A stretch of 64,000 nt of DNA from Polyangium sp. y55x31 (GCF_029946505.1 NZ_JARZHG010000004.1:558001-622000), one strand, 5' to 3'. Shown: positions 25,628-34,546, counted from the stretch's first letter. Numbers and translations: made by a program. The notes: generated by a model from the letters alone, not told the origin.

Positions 25628-26510
25628 AGCGTTGGCAGCTTCGGAAGGGCGGTAGCTCGCTCGGGCTCGTCCCGTTCGCGATCTCCTTGGCCGCGCTGAA
25701 GAGCTCGCGCCATGCGTCGAGACGCACGAAGATCGAGGGCGCCGCCGTGGCGTCGTCGCCATCCATCACGGAAGCCGAGACCACGCCGACGACGTCTTGC
25801 TTGTTCGGGCTGTACGCCGGTCCGCCCGAATCGCCGGGGCAAACCGAAGCGACCGCGATGAAGTCGCCGCTGCGCACCTTGCCGATCGGCCCGCCGACGC
25901 GCTCGATGCGGTGGATGGGCCCGCGCGAGAGCGCGCACCTTCCAAACCCGATCGGGTAAATCGACTCGTTTGCCGCGGGCGCCTCCTCGATGCGCGGGCT
26001 CAGCGTGGGGACGCCGACGAGCTTTCGCGAGAGCACGAGGATCGCGATGTCGCCTTCGCCCGATACGTAGCCGCAATCCGGGCTCACGATCGCACGCACC
26101 TTCACCTCGCCCCACGGCAGGTCGTCGCCGCCGAGCTCGATGGTGAGGCTCTCCGGATCCTTGTCGTGGTTTTGCACCTGCCCGTCCGCGTCGCGCTCCG
26201 AGACGCAGTGGTGCGCCGTGAGCACGAGGTCCTCCGCGATGAGCGTGCCGGTGCACGTCACGTCACCCACGATGCGCACGACCGCGTTGACCTTGTTCTC
26301 GACGTCGAGGTCCACGGGCGGCTGGAAGATGAAGGGACGCTCCTCGGCCTGACCATGCGACGCGGGGGTCGCGATCGGACGCTTCTGGGGCTGGCTGCAG
26401 CCGACGAGGAGAGAGGTGGAGACGAACACCGTCGCCCAGGGCAGACCGCTCGAAAGGCGGGCGCCGAGCGAGGAGGGCGGGGAGGAGCGGGGTTCGCGTC
26501 GATTCAGCAC
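25626..26510 (-). CDS. Trypsin-like serine protease lipoprotein
   Basis: A 294-aa secreted protease from a GTG at 26508-26510 with GGGAGG eleven bases upstream; an in-frame ATG at 26594 would add 28 residues ahead of the signal peptide and is less likely. Signal peptide ends in lipobox SLLVGC. S1 motifs: His in VLTAHHCVS, Asp in GEGDIAILVL, Ser in VCPGDSGGPAY. The catalytic domain is of normal length and there is no C-terminal sorting tail, unlike the protease at 16026. The mature protein is probably held on a membrane by its N-terminal lipid. An atypical signal peptidase gene follows on the same strand. Confidence 0.85.
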   Translation of the reverse strand: MLNRREPRSSPPSSLGARLSSGLPWATVFVSTSLLVGCSQPQKRPIATPASHGQAEERPFIFQPPVDLDVENKVNAVVRIVGDVTCTGTLIAEDLVLTAHHCVSERDADGQVQNHDKDPESLTIELGGDDLPWGEVKVRAIVSPDCGYVSGEGDIAILVLSRKLVGVPTLSPRIEEAPAANESIYPIGFGRCALSRGPIHRIERVGGPIGKVRSGDFIAVASVCPGDSGGPAYSPNKQDVVGVVSASVMDGDDATAAPSIFVRLDAWRELFSAAKEIANGTSPSELPPFRSCQR

Positions 26511-26681
26511 GCTGGCGATCGCCTCCCGAGTACGCAGCGACGATGGCTCACGAACATCGCTCCCTGAGACGAACCAAAAAAAGAATCGTGACATGGCGGC
26601 GTCGATGGGGCATCCGACAACGCCGCCAGATTTTCCTTGGGTGCGTCTTACGTCACGTGACGCGCGCCCCCTCCGGCGGCA

Positions 26682-27221
26682 TTAACGCATCGCGACAAGG
26701 CCGACCTTCTGCGTCGAACGCTCGTACGCGGCCCGGACGGCGGCGGGATCCGTCATGGGGTCCTCGATGCCCGCGGCCACGACTTCGTGGAGGAACGCGG
26801 CCTGGCGCCGGGCCTTGGCGACCTGCCAGGAGCGGCACGCCACGGTCTCGGAATCGCAGGCGTCGAGCGCGTCCTCGACGGTCGCGAGGGCCTGGCGCGC
26901 CCGCCCGCGGTGGAAGAGGGCGCGGGCCGCGACGTCGGCGACACGAGGATCGAGCTGAATGGCGCGGGGGGCCTTTTCGATGACGGCGCTCGCGAGGCCG
27001 GGCTGGCCGCGGTCGACGTACGCCGAGGCGAGGGCCACGACGGAGTCGACGGTGGGCGTGAGCGAGGCGGCCGATTCGAGGGCGGCCATGTCGACCGGGG
27101 TCTCGGTGGTTTTGGCGTCTGCAGGCAGGAGGCGCTTCGAGTGGGTCCCGGGGCCAATGGCCAGGACCGCGACGATGCCCGCGAGGAGGATGCCGTTCGT
27201 GAAGAGGAGGCCCGAGCGCAT
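26682..27221 (-). CDS. Membrane-anchored or secreted helical-repeat protein
   Basis: A 179-aa protein with an N-terminal hydrophobic segment (LLFTNGILLAGIVAVLAIG) acting as signal anchor, then helical pairs with TPR-like spacing (VVALASAYVDRGQPGLASAV, AARALFHRGRARQALATV). Small and of no named family. Such proteins often serve as scaffolds. Start ATG 27221. It lies between two envelope-protein genes on the same strand. Confidence 0.65.
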   Translation of the reverse strand: MRSGLLFTNGILLAGIVAVLAIGPGTHSKRLLPADAKTTETPVDMAALESAASLTPTVDSVVALASAYVDRGQPGLASAVIEKAPRAIQLDPRVADVAARALFHRGRARQALATVEDALDACDSETVACRSWQVAKARRQAAFLHEVVAAGIEDPMTDPAAVRAAYERSTQKVGLVAMR

Positions 27222-27299
27222 GGCTGCACCGACAGCGCTCTTGGAGGTGGGTTCCCGGATTTCGAACGATGCGTGGCGGGTGTCCGGGGCGCCCTCGGG

Positions 27300-28076
27300 T
27301 CAGAGCGGGGCGGCGAGGCCGAAGCTCATGTAATCGCCGGGGCGGATGCGGACGCGGGCGAGCTCTTTCTCATCGCCGCTGACGCGGGTGTATTCGTAGA
27401 AGAGGTGCAGGCCCGGCGCGAGGTCGAGCGCGTCCTCCTTCTTCGGGCGGAACGAGATGTACAAGGAGCCGCGGAGCTTGTGCTCGCCGAAGCCCCGGTC
27501 TTCGAGCCCGTCCGACCTGCCGCCGAAGACGTTGCTCGCGGTGTCGGGGATCCAGCGGTACGTGGCGTCGGCGTCGACGTAGCCGGGCACGATCGTGAAG
27601 GCGAGGCGCGGCTTCACGTAGCCATACCCGTGGGCATTGAATCCGCCGCCCACCGCGACGCTCAGGCGCAGGTGCCGGAACGAGATCGGCTGCACGACGA
27701 GGCCGAGGTTCGCGCCGAAGCCGCCGAAGTACGATTTGAAGGCCGGAAACCCAATGGAAAAGTCCGCCTCCATGCCGCCCATGGCCCCGAAGAGCGTGGG
27801 GAGCGGGAGGTAACTCGCCGCCACCGTGAAATACCCGGTGCCCGAGATCGGCGGGTTCTGCTCGTCTTCCTCGAAATCGACGATGGAGCCGGGCATGTAG
27901 ACGATGCCCACGCTGGCGAGGTGGCTCGTCCCGAGGCCGTACGCCTGCGAGACCTGATCTTCGCTCGAATACTCGTCCCTCGGGCTCCAGTCGTCGGCGC
28001 GCGCCGCGTCGGGCGAAAAGGAGAGGGCCGCGAAGAGAATCGAGGCGGCGGCGAGCGGTCGCATGCAGAGTCCCAT
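27300..28076 (-). CDS. Putative outer-membrane beta-barrel protein
   Basis: A 258-aa exported protein. ATG 28074-28076 lies two bases after the stop of the upstream gene. Signal peptide MRPLAAASILFAALSFS ends at an AxA site (ARADDW). The mature part alternates short amphipathic strands rich in Gly, Tyr and Phe (GTGYFTVAASYLPLP, LRLSVAVGGGFNAHGYGYV, LRGSLYISFRPKKED), as in outer-membrane barrels of eight to twelve strands. Function unknown. Coupled to the gene at 28079-29326. Confidence 0.7.
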   Translation of the reverse strand: MGLCMRPLAAASILFAALSFSPDAARADDWSPRDEYSSEDQVSQAYGLGTSHLASVGIVYMPGSIVDFEEDEQNPPISGTGYFTVAASYLPLPTLFGAMGGMEADFSIGFPAFKSYFGGFGANLGLVVQPISFRHLRLSVAVGGGFNAHGYGYVKPRLAFTIVPGYVDADATYRWIPDTASNVFGGRSDGLEDRGFGEHKLRGSLYISFRPKKEDALDLAPGLHLFYEYTRVSGDEKELARVRIRPGDYMSFGLAAPL

Positions 28077-28078
28077 GG

Positions 28079-29326
28079 CTAAAACCTCGCCCCCGCCGTG
28101 GCGACGTACCCGAACTGGCCCGTCCACGGGCGCGCGGTCTCGACGCCGACCGACAGGTGGAGCCGCCAGAGCACCGCGTTGACGGACAAGGTGAACGGGA
28201 TCGGTCGCACGGGGTCCACACGCATGCGCTTTCCATCCACGTCGCGTGTCTCGATCTCGTCGTCCGCGAGCAGGCCGAAATCGAGGCCGCGGAAGTTCAA
28301 ATCGAGCGCGGCCTGCGCATAAAGCGGGCCCCACGGGACGATGAACCGGATCGGGATGCCGACGTATTTCTCCTCGACGACGATGTCCTTGCCCGGGACG
28401 ATCGCGCTCACGTCGCCGAAGCCGAAGCCCGTCTCGACGATGAACCACTTGCCCGTGAACGCGGTGAGCAGGAAGTTCATGCGGTAGCCGCGCGCGTCGC
28501 CGAGGGTCGAGCCGAACCAGTCGCGGGTGAAGACGTCGAGCTCGAAGGACTGCTGGCGGTAGGCGGCGAGGTCCTTGGCGCCTGCTTCGGCCGCTTTGAG
28601 GGCTGCTTCGCGTTCTTCGGGGCTCCTGCTGTAGGTCGCGGAGTACGTGGTGGTGGTGACTTGCTCGGTTTGGCCGCGGTCGTTCGTGCGCAGATAGGAC
28701 GAGGTGGAGGTGGAGGTGGAATCCGGCATGGCCGCCGCGGTGGCGCCGAGCAGGTAGAAGATGCCGCCGATCACGAGGCCGGAGATGAAGCCGCCGCGCT
28801 CGACGAACCGGTAGCCGGTGACGAGCGGGTTGCCCCGACCGAGCGAGGAGCCATACATGCCGCCGCCGCCGCGGATGCTGGCGCCCACGACGTACCCCGG
28901 CCAACGCAAGCCGCTGTAAGCGTGCGATTGCACCTGGAATTTGGAGAGCCCCGGGGCCGGCGTGGGCGCGGGGGCGATGGGCGCAGGCGGGGTCCCCTCG
29001 GCCGCGGGCGGGGTCCCCTCGGCCGCGGGTGGAGTCCCCGCGGGGGATGACGTGTCGGAGCTGGGGGGTGACGTCTCGGAGCCGGGGGATGACGTTCCGG
29101 AGCTGGGGGGTGACGTCTCGGAGCCGGGGGATGACGTCCCGGAGCCGGGGGGTGACGTTCCGGAGCTGGGGGGTGACGTCTCGGAGCCGGGGGATGACGT
29201 CCCGGAGCTGGGGGGTGACGCCGAAGGGGCAGATTCGGCGGGGTTTTGCGCCAAAGCCCCCGGCGCGGCCAGCACGACCAGCCAAACCGCCGGGAACCAC
29301 ACGGGATGTTGACGGAGGAAGGACAT
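28079..29326 (-). CDS. Exported protein with Pro/Ser/Thr repeat region and hydrophobic core
   Basis: A 415-aa protein from ATG 29324-29326; a GTG 30 bases upstream is the alternative. Signal peptide (VWFPAVWLVVLAAPGALAQ) is followed by eight or more heptapeptides of the type SSPGSET/SPPSSGT encoded by a 21-bp tandem repeat, then APTPAP spacers. The C-terminal 280 residues contain a Gly-rich hydrophobic stretch (GGFISGLVIGGIFYLLGATA), a charged helix (SPEEREAALKAAEAGAKDL), and barrel-like strands (AAGARF at the end; terminal Phe is typical of outer-membrane proteins). No family recognised. Probably works with the barrel-like protein encoded right after it. Confidence 0.7.
   Translation of the reverse strand: MSFLRQHPVWFPAVWLVVLAAPGALAQNPAESAPSASPPSSGTSSPGSETSPPSSGTSPPGSGTSSPGSETSPPSSGTSSPGSETSPPSSDTSSPAGTPPAAEGTPPAAEGTPPAPIAPAPTPAPGLSKFQVQSHAYSGLRWPGYVVGASIRGGGGMYGSSLGRGNPLVTGYRFVERGGFISGLVIGGIFYLLGATAAAMPDSTSTSTSSYLRTNDRGQTEQVTTTTYSATYSRSPEEREAALKAAEAGAKDLAAYRQQSFELDVFTRDWFGSTLGDARGYRMNFLLTAFTGKWFIVETGFGFGDVSAIVPGKDIVVEEKYVGIPIRFIVPWGPLYAQAALDLNFRGLDFGLLADDEIETRDVDGKRMRVDPVRPIPFTLSVNAVLWRLHLSVGVETARPWTGQFGYVATAGARF
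29042..29220. repeat. 21-bp tandem repeat, about 8.5 copies, inside a gene
   Basis: Units of 21 bp with small variations (core GGGGGRTGACGTNYCGGAGC) run head to tail and encode a seven-residue Ser/Pro/Thr repeat on the minus strand in the gene at 28079-29326. Units alternate between two types. Copy number is likely to vary between strains. Unlike a CRISPR array there are no spacers. Confidence 0.85.
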
Positions 29327-29370
29327 CGGCCAGGACTTCGAAAAAAGTCCCAGCACTGTAACGCAGGTGG

Positions 29371-29460
29371 CTACTCGGACGGAAGCACGACGAGGTCGTC
29401 CCGATGGATGACGACGTCCTCACCCCCGTCCTCGCGCTTCTGCCCAACCACGCGCGCCGG
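29371..29460 (-). pseudogene. Duplicated fragment of the proB 3' end
   Basis: Translating leftward gives about 28 codons (GQKREDGGEDVVIHRDDLVV and neighbours) that match the C-terminus of ProB (GQKREEDGEEIVVIHRDDLV) and end in their own stop. 29380-29416 is identical for 37 bp to 30456-30492, in the same orientation; similarity fades after about 90 bp. There is no start codon or upstream coding region, so this is a gene remnant about 1.05 kb from the intact copy. The two copies are direct repeats bracketing the small genes at 29523 and 29955. Confidence 0.85.
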
Positions 29461-29522
29461 AGCGCGTCACGGCAATCGACGCATCCGGAACACTTGGTTC
29501 GGGCGACCGTGACACGGGAACG

Positions 29523-29684
29523 TCACGAGATCAGTGCCCGGCTCCATCCTCGACTGTCGGACGGCCAGGCCACCGTGAGCTCGTAGAGACCAACGGCCGG
29601 CTGCTGCGCAAGGCCTCGGGCGGAGAAGAGGCTCACCCCACCGAACGCCATGACTGCCCATCCCGCGAGACGCGAATGCTTCAT
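29523..29684 (-). CDS. Small secreted peptide, possibly a truncated gene
   Basis: A 53-aa open frame whose ATG at 29682-29684 is preceded by a very strong GGAGGGGAG Shine-Dalgarno. It encodes a clear signal peptide (HSRLAGWAVMAFGGVSLFS, then AQQ) and only about 27 mature residues. The signals favour a real translation start; the short length suggests that the body of the gene has been lost, fitting the rearranged surroundings. Confidence 0.5.
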   Translation of the reverse strand: MKHSRLAGWAVMAFGGVSLFSARGLAQQPAVGLYELTVAWPSDSRGWSRALIS

Positions 29685-29954
29685 GCTCCCCTCCGTCGGC
29701 ATGCACTCGGGGACGCGAGGGCCCCAATCGATCTCTAATGAATCCGCGCGGTGCGTCGATGCGAGCGCCGTCATGAACGCGTCCTCGCCGCCGGTGCTCC
29801 GCAGGTCCTGTCTTCGACGTGCGTATGCCCCTGAAATGGCCGACCGCGTCCTCCCTACCGCGGCGCGCGGGGATATGGATGGCGCGAATGTGCCGCAAGC
29901 GCTCGGCTTCATCGCGGCATAACCATTGCTCATTGGAGGGTGGGAGGTGTTCTC

Positions 29955-30392
29955 ATGAAAGCAATCGCAATGAGCATGGTCCTGTTCGCGGGGATGGCCG
30001 CGGCGACGGCGCACGCCCAGGTGCACCCGCGGGTGTTCAGAGACCCGGGGCCGGGGGCCGGTGCGACGGCGGTCGGAACGGCGTCCGGTACCGTCCCGGT
30101 GTCGGCTCGTTTGGCGGGGTGCCGTGGATACATCGTGGAGACGAACGATTTCGAGATCACCCTGGACCGGGCACGGCCGAACCTCCGGCTGCGCACCGAT
30201 TCCACCAAGGATCTCGTCCTCCTCGTGCAGCTCCCCGACGGCTCCTACCGCTGCGACGATGACAGCGGCGGGGAGAATCAGCCCGAGATCAACATCGTGA
30301 CCCCGCCGCTCGGCACGTACCGCGTGTGGATCGGCGTGTATGCCCCCGGGGTCATCGCCGACTACAGCTTCCGCATGTCGAGCGATACCTGA
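29955..30392 (+). CDS. Small secreted protein, PPC-like fold
   Basis: A 145-aa exported protein. ATG 29955 has GGGAGG seven bases upstream. The signal peptide (MSMVLFAGMAAATAHA) ends at an Ala-x-Ala site. The mature part reads as a small beta sandwich (DFEITLDRARPNLRLRT, LVLLVQLPDGSYRCDDDSGG, PPLGTYRVWIGVYAP), resembling pre-peptidase C-terminal (PPC) domains that bind surfaces or carbohydrate. Two Cys could pair. It stands on the opposite strand to its neighbours, inside a segment flanked by the proB fragment and intact proB. Confidence 0.75.
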   Translation: MKAIAMSMVLFAGMAAATAHAQVHPRVFRDPGPGAGATAVGTASGTVPVSARLAGCRGYIVETNDFEITLDRARPNLRLRTDSTKDLVLLVQLPDGSYRCDDDSGGENQPEINIVTPPLGTYRVWIGVYAPGVIADYSFRMSSDT

Positions 30393-30446
30393 TCCAGCGC
30401 CCACGAGCGCTCCCCCTTCCCGCTCCCTCCTGTCCGGAATCTCTCC

Positions 30447-31568
30447 TCACTCCATCGGAAGCACGACGAGGTCGTCCCGATGGATGACGACGATCTCCTC
30501 CCCGTCCTCCTCGCGCTTCTGCCCGGCCACACGCGCCGCGTCGGACTGCGAGAGGCGGCAGAGGCCACGCGCGATCTCCCGGCCGTCGGGGTCGACGACG
30601 GAGACGGCATCCCCCGGCTGGAACATGCCGCGGACGCCGAGCACGCCGACCGCGAGGATGCTGCGGTTTTTGGCGCAGATGGCCTCGGCGGCGCCGCGAT
30701 CGACGAGGATGACGCCGCGAGGTCGGAGGGTGTAGGCGATCCAGTGCTTGCGGGCGCTGAGGCGCTGGTGGACGGCCGGGAAGAAGGTGCCGACGTCCTC
30801 GCCGGCGACGACACGGCCGAGGATCCCAGGCTCGCGGGCGTGGGCGATGACGACGTGGGCCCCGGCGAGCGTCGCCCGGCGCGCCGCCTCGACCTTGCTC
30901 GTCATGCCGCCCGTGCCGACGCCCGAGGTGGAGCCGCCCGCGAGCGGGCGCGCCTCGGCGGCGATGCTGCGGACGAGCGGGACGCGGCGGCCCTCGGCGT
31001 CGAGCAAGCCCTCGACGTCGGAGAGCAGGAGCAGGAGGTCGGCGTCGACGAGGGGCGCGACCATGCTGGCGAGCTGGTCGTTGTCGCCGAACTTGATCTC
31101 CTCGACCGCGACGGCGTCGTTCTCGTTGATGATCGGGACGCACCCGGCTTCGAGGAGCGCGCCGAGGGCGCCGCGGGCGTTGTTCGTCCGGGCGCGGTCG
31201 GCGAGGTCGGCGTGCGTCAGGAGAACCTGCGCGACGGGGATGCCGACCTTGTCGAAGGCCTCCTCGTACCGCTGCATGAGGATGCTCTGGCCGGCGGCGG
31301 CCGCGGCTTGCAGCCAGGCGATGTCCTTGGGCCGGCTCTTCAGGCCGAGCTTCTGGATGCCGTGGGCGATCGCGCCGCTCGACACGATGACGACGCTGCG
31401 CCCGCCGCCACGTCCGGCGCGGTGGCCGCGGTAGGCGGCGACGTCCTGGGCGAGGCGGTCCCACGCGTCGCCAGTGAGGCTCTTCGAGCCGATCTTGAGG
31501 ATGGCGCGCCTCGTCTTGGCGAGGACGGCGCGGGGGTGGGACGAGGAGGCGGGGTCGCGCTCAACCAT
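30447..31568 (-). CDS. proB: Glutamate 5-kinase
   Basis: A 373-aa cytoplasmic enzyme that phosphorylates glutamate in the first step of proline synthesis. The amino acid kinase domain (residues 20-270) shows ILKIGSKSL, SVVIVSSGAIAHGIQKLGL, INENDAVAVEEIKFGDNDQL and GTGGMTSKVEAARRA. The C-terminal PUA domain (about 290-370) begins RGVILVDRGAAEAI. ATG 31568 overlaps the upstream gene by eight bases. Proline feedback usually acts through the kinase domain. proA is not nearby. Confidence 0.96.
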   Translation of the reverse strand: MVERDPASSSHPRAVLAKTRRAILKIGSKSLTGDAWDRLAQDVAAYRGHRAGRGGGRSVVIVSSGAIAHGIQKLGLKSRPKDIAWLQAAAAAGQSILMQRYEEAFDKVGIPVAQVLLTHADLADRARTNNARGALGALLEAGCVPIINENDAVAVEEIKFGDNDQLASMVAPLVDADLLLLLSDVEGLLDAEGRRVPLVRSIAAEARPLAGGSTSGVGTGGMTSKVEAARRATLAGAHVVIAHAREPGILGRVVAGEDVGTFFPAVHQRLSARKHWIAYTLRPRGVILVDRGAAEAICAKNRSILAVGVLGVRGMFQPGDAVSVVDPDGREIARGLCRLSQSDAARVAGQKREEDGEEIVVIHRDDLVVLPME

Positions 31569-32229
31569 CGTGCTTCACGACCTCGTCGAAGGCGGCTTCG
31601 AGGCGCCGCTCGACGTAACTCGGCAGCGAGGCGCCCGTGAGGATGGCCGTGTCGATCCAGCGGGTGAACTCGTCGCGGAGATCCTCGATGGTCTCCGGCA
31701 AGGTGATCGGGGTCGGGCGGAGCATCGGGGAGAAGGCGTGCAGGAAGGCGCGGTCGATGGTCTCGCGGATCTTGCGCGCCTCCTCGGCGTGGATGCGGAC
31801 GGCGCCCGAGCGGCGGGCCTGCGTGATGTAGCGGTCGAAGAGGTGGCCAAACGCGAAGACCTCGAGGGCGCGGGCGAGGTTCGTGAGGGCGCCGAGGGGG
31901 CCGAGGCCGCGCTTCAAGATGGCGAGGCCGATGGCCTCGGCGGCCTTCCTGCCGAGGGCGCGGGCGGCGTTCTGCTCGCTGTCGACGTTGGCGAGGATCT
32001 CGCGGGCGTCGGTGGTGAGGCTGATGCCGTGGCGCGTGGCCGTGTCGTGGGCGAGGGCGCCGCGCAGGCGCGTGACGATGCGATCCGGCAGGATCGGCAG
32101 CGGGATGGCGAGCGCGCCCATGGCCGCCGCGGAGAGGACGGCGAGGCGGCCGGACGGCGCGGGCGCCGCCATGGGGACCGCGACGGTGCTCTGGCTCTGG
32201 GGGCGCACGGCAGGGGCGGGGGTCGTCAT
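31561..32229 (-). CDS. Protein of unknown function upstream of proB
   Basis: A 222-aa protein from ATG 32227-32229; the frame is open 15 codons further but that part overlaps the next gene's stop. The N-terminal 35 residues are Pro/Ala/Thr-rich, then a hydrophobic patch (LAVLSAAAMGALAIPLPILP), and a largely helical body (AARALGRKAAEAIGLAILKR, VRIHAEEARKIRETIDRAF). It may be a membrane-associated helical protein. It overlaps proB by eight bases, so is co-translated with it, but I see no link to proline synthesis. Confidence 0.65.
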   Translation of the reverse strand: MTTPAPAVRPQSQSTVAVPMAAPAPSGRLAVLSAAAMGALAIPLPILPDRIVTRLRGALAHDTATRHGISLTTDAREILANVDSEQNAARALGRKAAEAIGLAILKRGLGPLGALTNLARALEVFAFGHLFDRYITQARRSGAVRIHAEEARKIRETIDRAFLHAFSPMLRPTPITLPETIEDLRDEFTRWIDTAILTGASLPSYVERRLEAAFDEVVKHDG

Positions 32230-32270
32230 GGAGCCGACCGTACCCGAGCGGCCGGCGAAGGGGCAAGCCC

Positions 32271-34097
32271 TCACCCCCCGACCGTCTCACCGCCTCCGTA
32301 CACGTGACCGACGATCGACGCGATCAAGGCGTCGGAGAGCGTCACGCCGCGCGTCTGTCGCCACGCGACGTGTCCGTCCGGCCGGATCAAGAGCGCGCCG
32401 TCGGGCTCGATCTCGAGCGCCGTGTGCACGGCAGCCACGTGACAGACGGGGATGTCCGCCGCGCCGAGCTCGAAGAGCCGGACGCCGTGGCGCGCTTCGA
32501 TCCGGCCGAGCGCCTCGACGTCCGCCGGATGCGTCTCGACCGCCGCGCCGACGAGCAGGGTGGACGTGCGGTAATCGATGATGGATCGGCTGCCGCGGCG
32601 CCGCGTATTGCCATCCAGCCAGAAATGCGGGAATCGGGCGCCCGGCCGCGTCGAGGGGACGTAGGAGGACACGCGGTCGTCGGACGCGGGCGGCTTCGTG
32701 CCGTCGGGCAGGATCGCGCCTTCTTCGTAGGTGTAGCCGAGGTCGAGGCCGATCCGATCGAAATGGGACCTCTGCTGCGCGATGGCGGCGAGGACGCGCT
32801 CTCGCACGGAGGGGTCTCGATGGTATCGCGAGAGGACGCTCTCGGCGTACCGTTGCGCCTGTCGTTCGGCGAAGGCGCGGACCTTTTCGGGCAGCGCGCG
32901 CATCGTGGAGCTCGCGAGCTTCTCCGTCGCCCATCGAGCGTCGTTCACGTTGATGCCGAAGGCCTCCGCGACCTCGTTCATTCTCTCGAAATTGAGCCGG
33001 CTCTCGTCGCAGTTCGTCTGGACGACCGGGCGGCGCTCGGCCTCGTAGCTGTCGAGCAGCTCGGGCGGGGCGCGGCGATCGAGCACCATCGCGAGCTTCC
33101 AGGCGAGGTTGTGCGCGTCGCCGATGCCGGAGTTCATGCCGAGCCCGCCGGTGGGCGGGAATCGATGGGCCGCGTCGCCGATCAAAAAGACACGCCCGCT
33201 CCGGAAGCGGTCCGCCACCTGCGCGGTCATGCGCCAGTGGCTCATCGAGGTGATCTGGATGTCCACGTCCTCGCGCCCGAGCGCCGCCTTGATTTTCTTC
33301 AGCATCACCTCCGGGGTGTATTCCTCGACCTTTTCGTGCGGCGTCGCCACGGGGAGATGGAAGACCCATCGTTTCTCGACGTGGTGGGCGATGAACGCGC
33401 TGCCCGGCGCCTTGGGCGAGAAGATGAAGTAAAGCTTGCCGCGGGTGCGGACCACGTGGCGCAGGTCGGCCTCGAAGTAGGCATTGACGACGTCGAGCAG
33501 CTTGTCCGGGCCTCTCATTTCGATGCCGAGCGCCTTGCGGCTCCGGCTGCCGGCGCCGTCGGCGCATAGGACGTACTGGCTCCGTATCGTGAAAATCTCG
33601 CCGGTCGCTCGATTCAGGATCCGGCTCGCGACGCCTTCCTCGTCCTGTTCGAAGGACTCCCACTGGTGATTGAAGAGCGTCTGGATGCGCGGCGAGGCCG
33701 CGACGTGTTTTTGCAGGATCTTCTCCAGCTCGACCTGGGAGACATTGAGGTAGGGCATCGGGGCTTCGAGGTGCTCGCGGTATTTGCGCCCGATGCTGCC
33801 GGCTTGCAGATCGATGCAGCCGAACTCTTCGCCGATCGTGTCGCAAAAGAGGACCTTGGCCGCGTCCTCCGCCGGCGACGCCTCCGCGGAGAGCTCGTCG
33901 TAGCCGAGCCCGAGCTCGTGGAGGATTTCGATCGAGCGCGCCGAGAGCTCGTGGGCCTTCGGGTGCGTGTCCGTCCCCTGCCGGCGCTCGATGAGGATAC
34001 AATCGATGCCGCGCTTCGCGAGGCACAAGGCGCTCACCATGCCGGAAGGCCCGGCGCCGATGACGAGGACGGGGGCCGTGACGGTGCGAGAGCTCAT
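32271..34097 (-). CDS. FAD-dependent aromatic hydroxylase (PheA/TfdB family)
   Basis: A 608-aa flavoprotein monooxygenase. The FAD ADP-binding motif VLVIGAGPSGMVSALCLAKR is at the N-terminus, the DG-type motif CADGAGSRSRK near residue 190, and the FAD ribityl site GRVFLIGDAAHRFPPTGGLG near 305. The C-terminal thioredoxin-like domain of the phenol hydroxylase family is present (STLLVGAAVETHP, GALLIRPDGHVAWR). Such enzymes use NADPH and O2 to hydroxylate phenols or tailor polyketides. Its substrate is unknown. The start overlaps by four bases the stop of a small membrane protein gene, suggesting one transcript. Confidence 0.92.
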   Translation of the reverse strand: MSSRTVTAPVLVIGAGPSGMVSALCLAKRGIDCILIERRQGTDTHPKAHELSARSIEILHELGLGYDELSAEASPAEDAAKVLFCDTIGEEFGCIDLQAGSIGRKYREHLEAPMPYLNVSQVELEKILQKHVAASPRIQTLFNHQWESFEQDEEGVASRILNRATGEIFTIRSQYVLCADGAGSRSRKALGIEMRGPDKLLDVVNAYFEADLRHVVRTRGKLYFIFSPKAPGSAFIAHHVEKRWVFHLPVATPHEKVEEYTPEVMLKKIKAALGREDVDIQITSMSHWRMTAQVADRFRSGRVFLIGDAAHRFPPTGGLGMNSGIGDAHNLAWKLAMVLDRRAPPELLDSYEAERRPVVQTNCDESRLNFERMNEVAEAFGINVNDARWATEKLASSTMRALPEKVRAFAERQAQRYAESVLSRYHRDPSVRERVLAAIAQQRSHFDRIGLDLGYTYEEGAILPDGTKPPASDDRVSSYVPSTRPGARFPHFWLDGNTRRRGSRSIIDYRTSTLLVGAAVETHPADVEALGRIEARHGVRLFELGAADIPVCHVAAVHTALEIEPDGALLIRPDGHVAWRQTRGVTLSDALIASIVGHVYGGGETVGG

Positions 34098-34546
34098 GTC
34101 GCATCACCTTTCTTGTTGCAGAGCGAGACGCCGGCGAAGAGCAGCGCCGCGGAAATGCTCAAATGCAGCATGGCCGGCGGGAGGAAACCGAAGAGGACCC
34201 GGCCATCGGCGTCGAATTCGGCGCCCGCCGCGTTCTTGAAGAGGGCGGCCACGAAGAATCCGCCGATGTGGAGGGCCCCGAGGAGGGCGCCCGTCCGGAT
34301 CCGCCAGAGAGACCGAGGGGTGGCGGTCCAGAAGAGGTAGATGGAGGCGAGCGCGCCGAGGGCCCCGCCGCTGATGAGCCAGAGCAGGTGGAACCGCGCA
34401 TGCCCCGGCCAATCAGGGTTTCGGAGGTGGTGCGGATCGAGGACGTCGATCAACGCCGTGAGGAGGCCGTACGTGAAGGTTGAGAGGATACAAAGCGCCT
34501 TGCCCGCGATCCAGGTCGCGGAGGAAGGCGGGTGCTCGGAGCTCAT
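34094..34546 (-). CDS. Small four-helix membrane protein
   Basis: A 150-aa inner-membrane protein with four hydrophobic segments (ALCILSTFTYGLLTALIDV, LLWLISGGALGALASIYLF, GALLGALHIGGFFVAALF, PPAMLHLSISAALLFAGV). Motifs such as DPHHLRNPDWPGHARFH resemble proteins annotated as acetyltransferase-associated or DoxX-like membrane proteins, but I cannot name the family. Its ATGA overlap with the monooxygenase gene suggests the two act together. Confidence 0.75.
   Translation of the reverse strand: MSSEHPPSSATWIAGKALCILSTFTYGLLTALIDVLDPHHLRNPDWPGHARFHLLWLISGGALGALASIYLFWTATPRSLWRIRTGALLGALHIGGFFVAALFKNAAGAEFDADGRVLFGFLPPAMLHLSISAALLFAGVSLCNKKGDAT

Noticed and set aside
29042-29220. Regular repeats considered as a CRISPR array
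   Set aside because: Units are contiguous 21-mers without spacers, in frame within a protein gene, and no cas genes are near.
29523-30404. 293-codon minus-strand frame covering the small secreted genes
   Set aside because: Most of it is antisense to the PPC-like gene; only the last 53 codons, with their own strong ribosome site and signal peptide, were kept.
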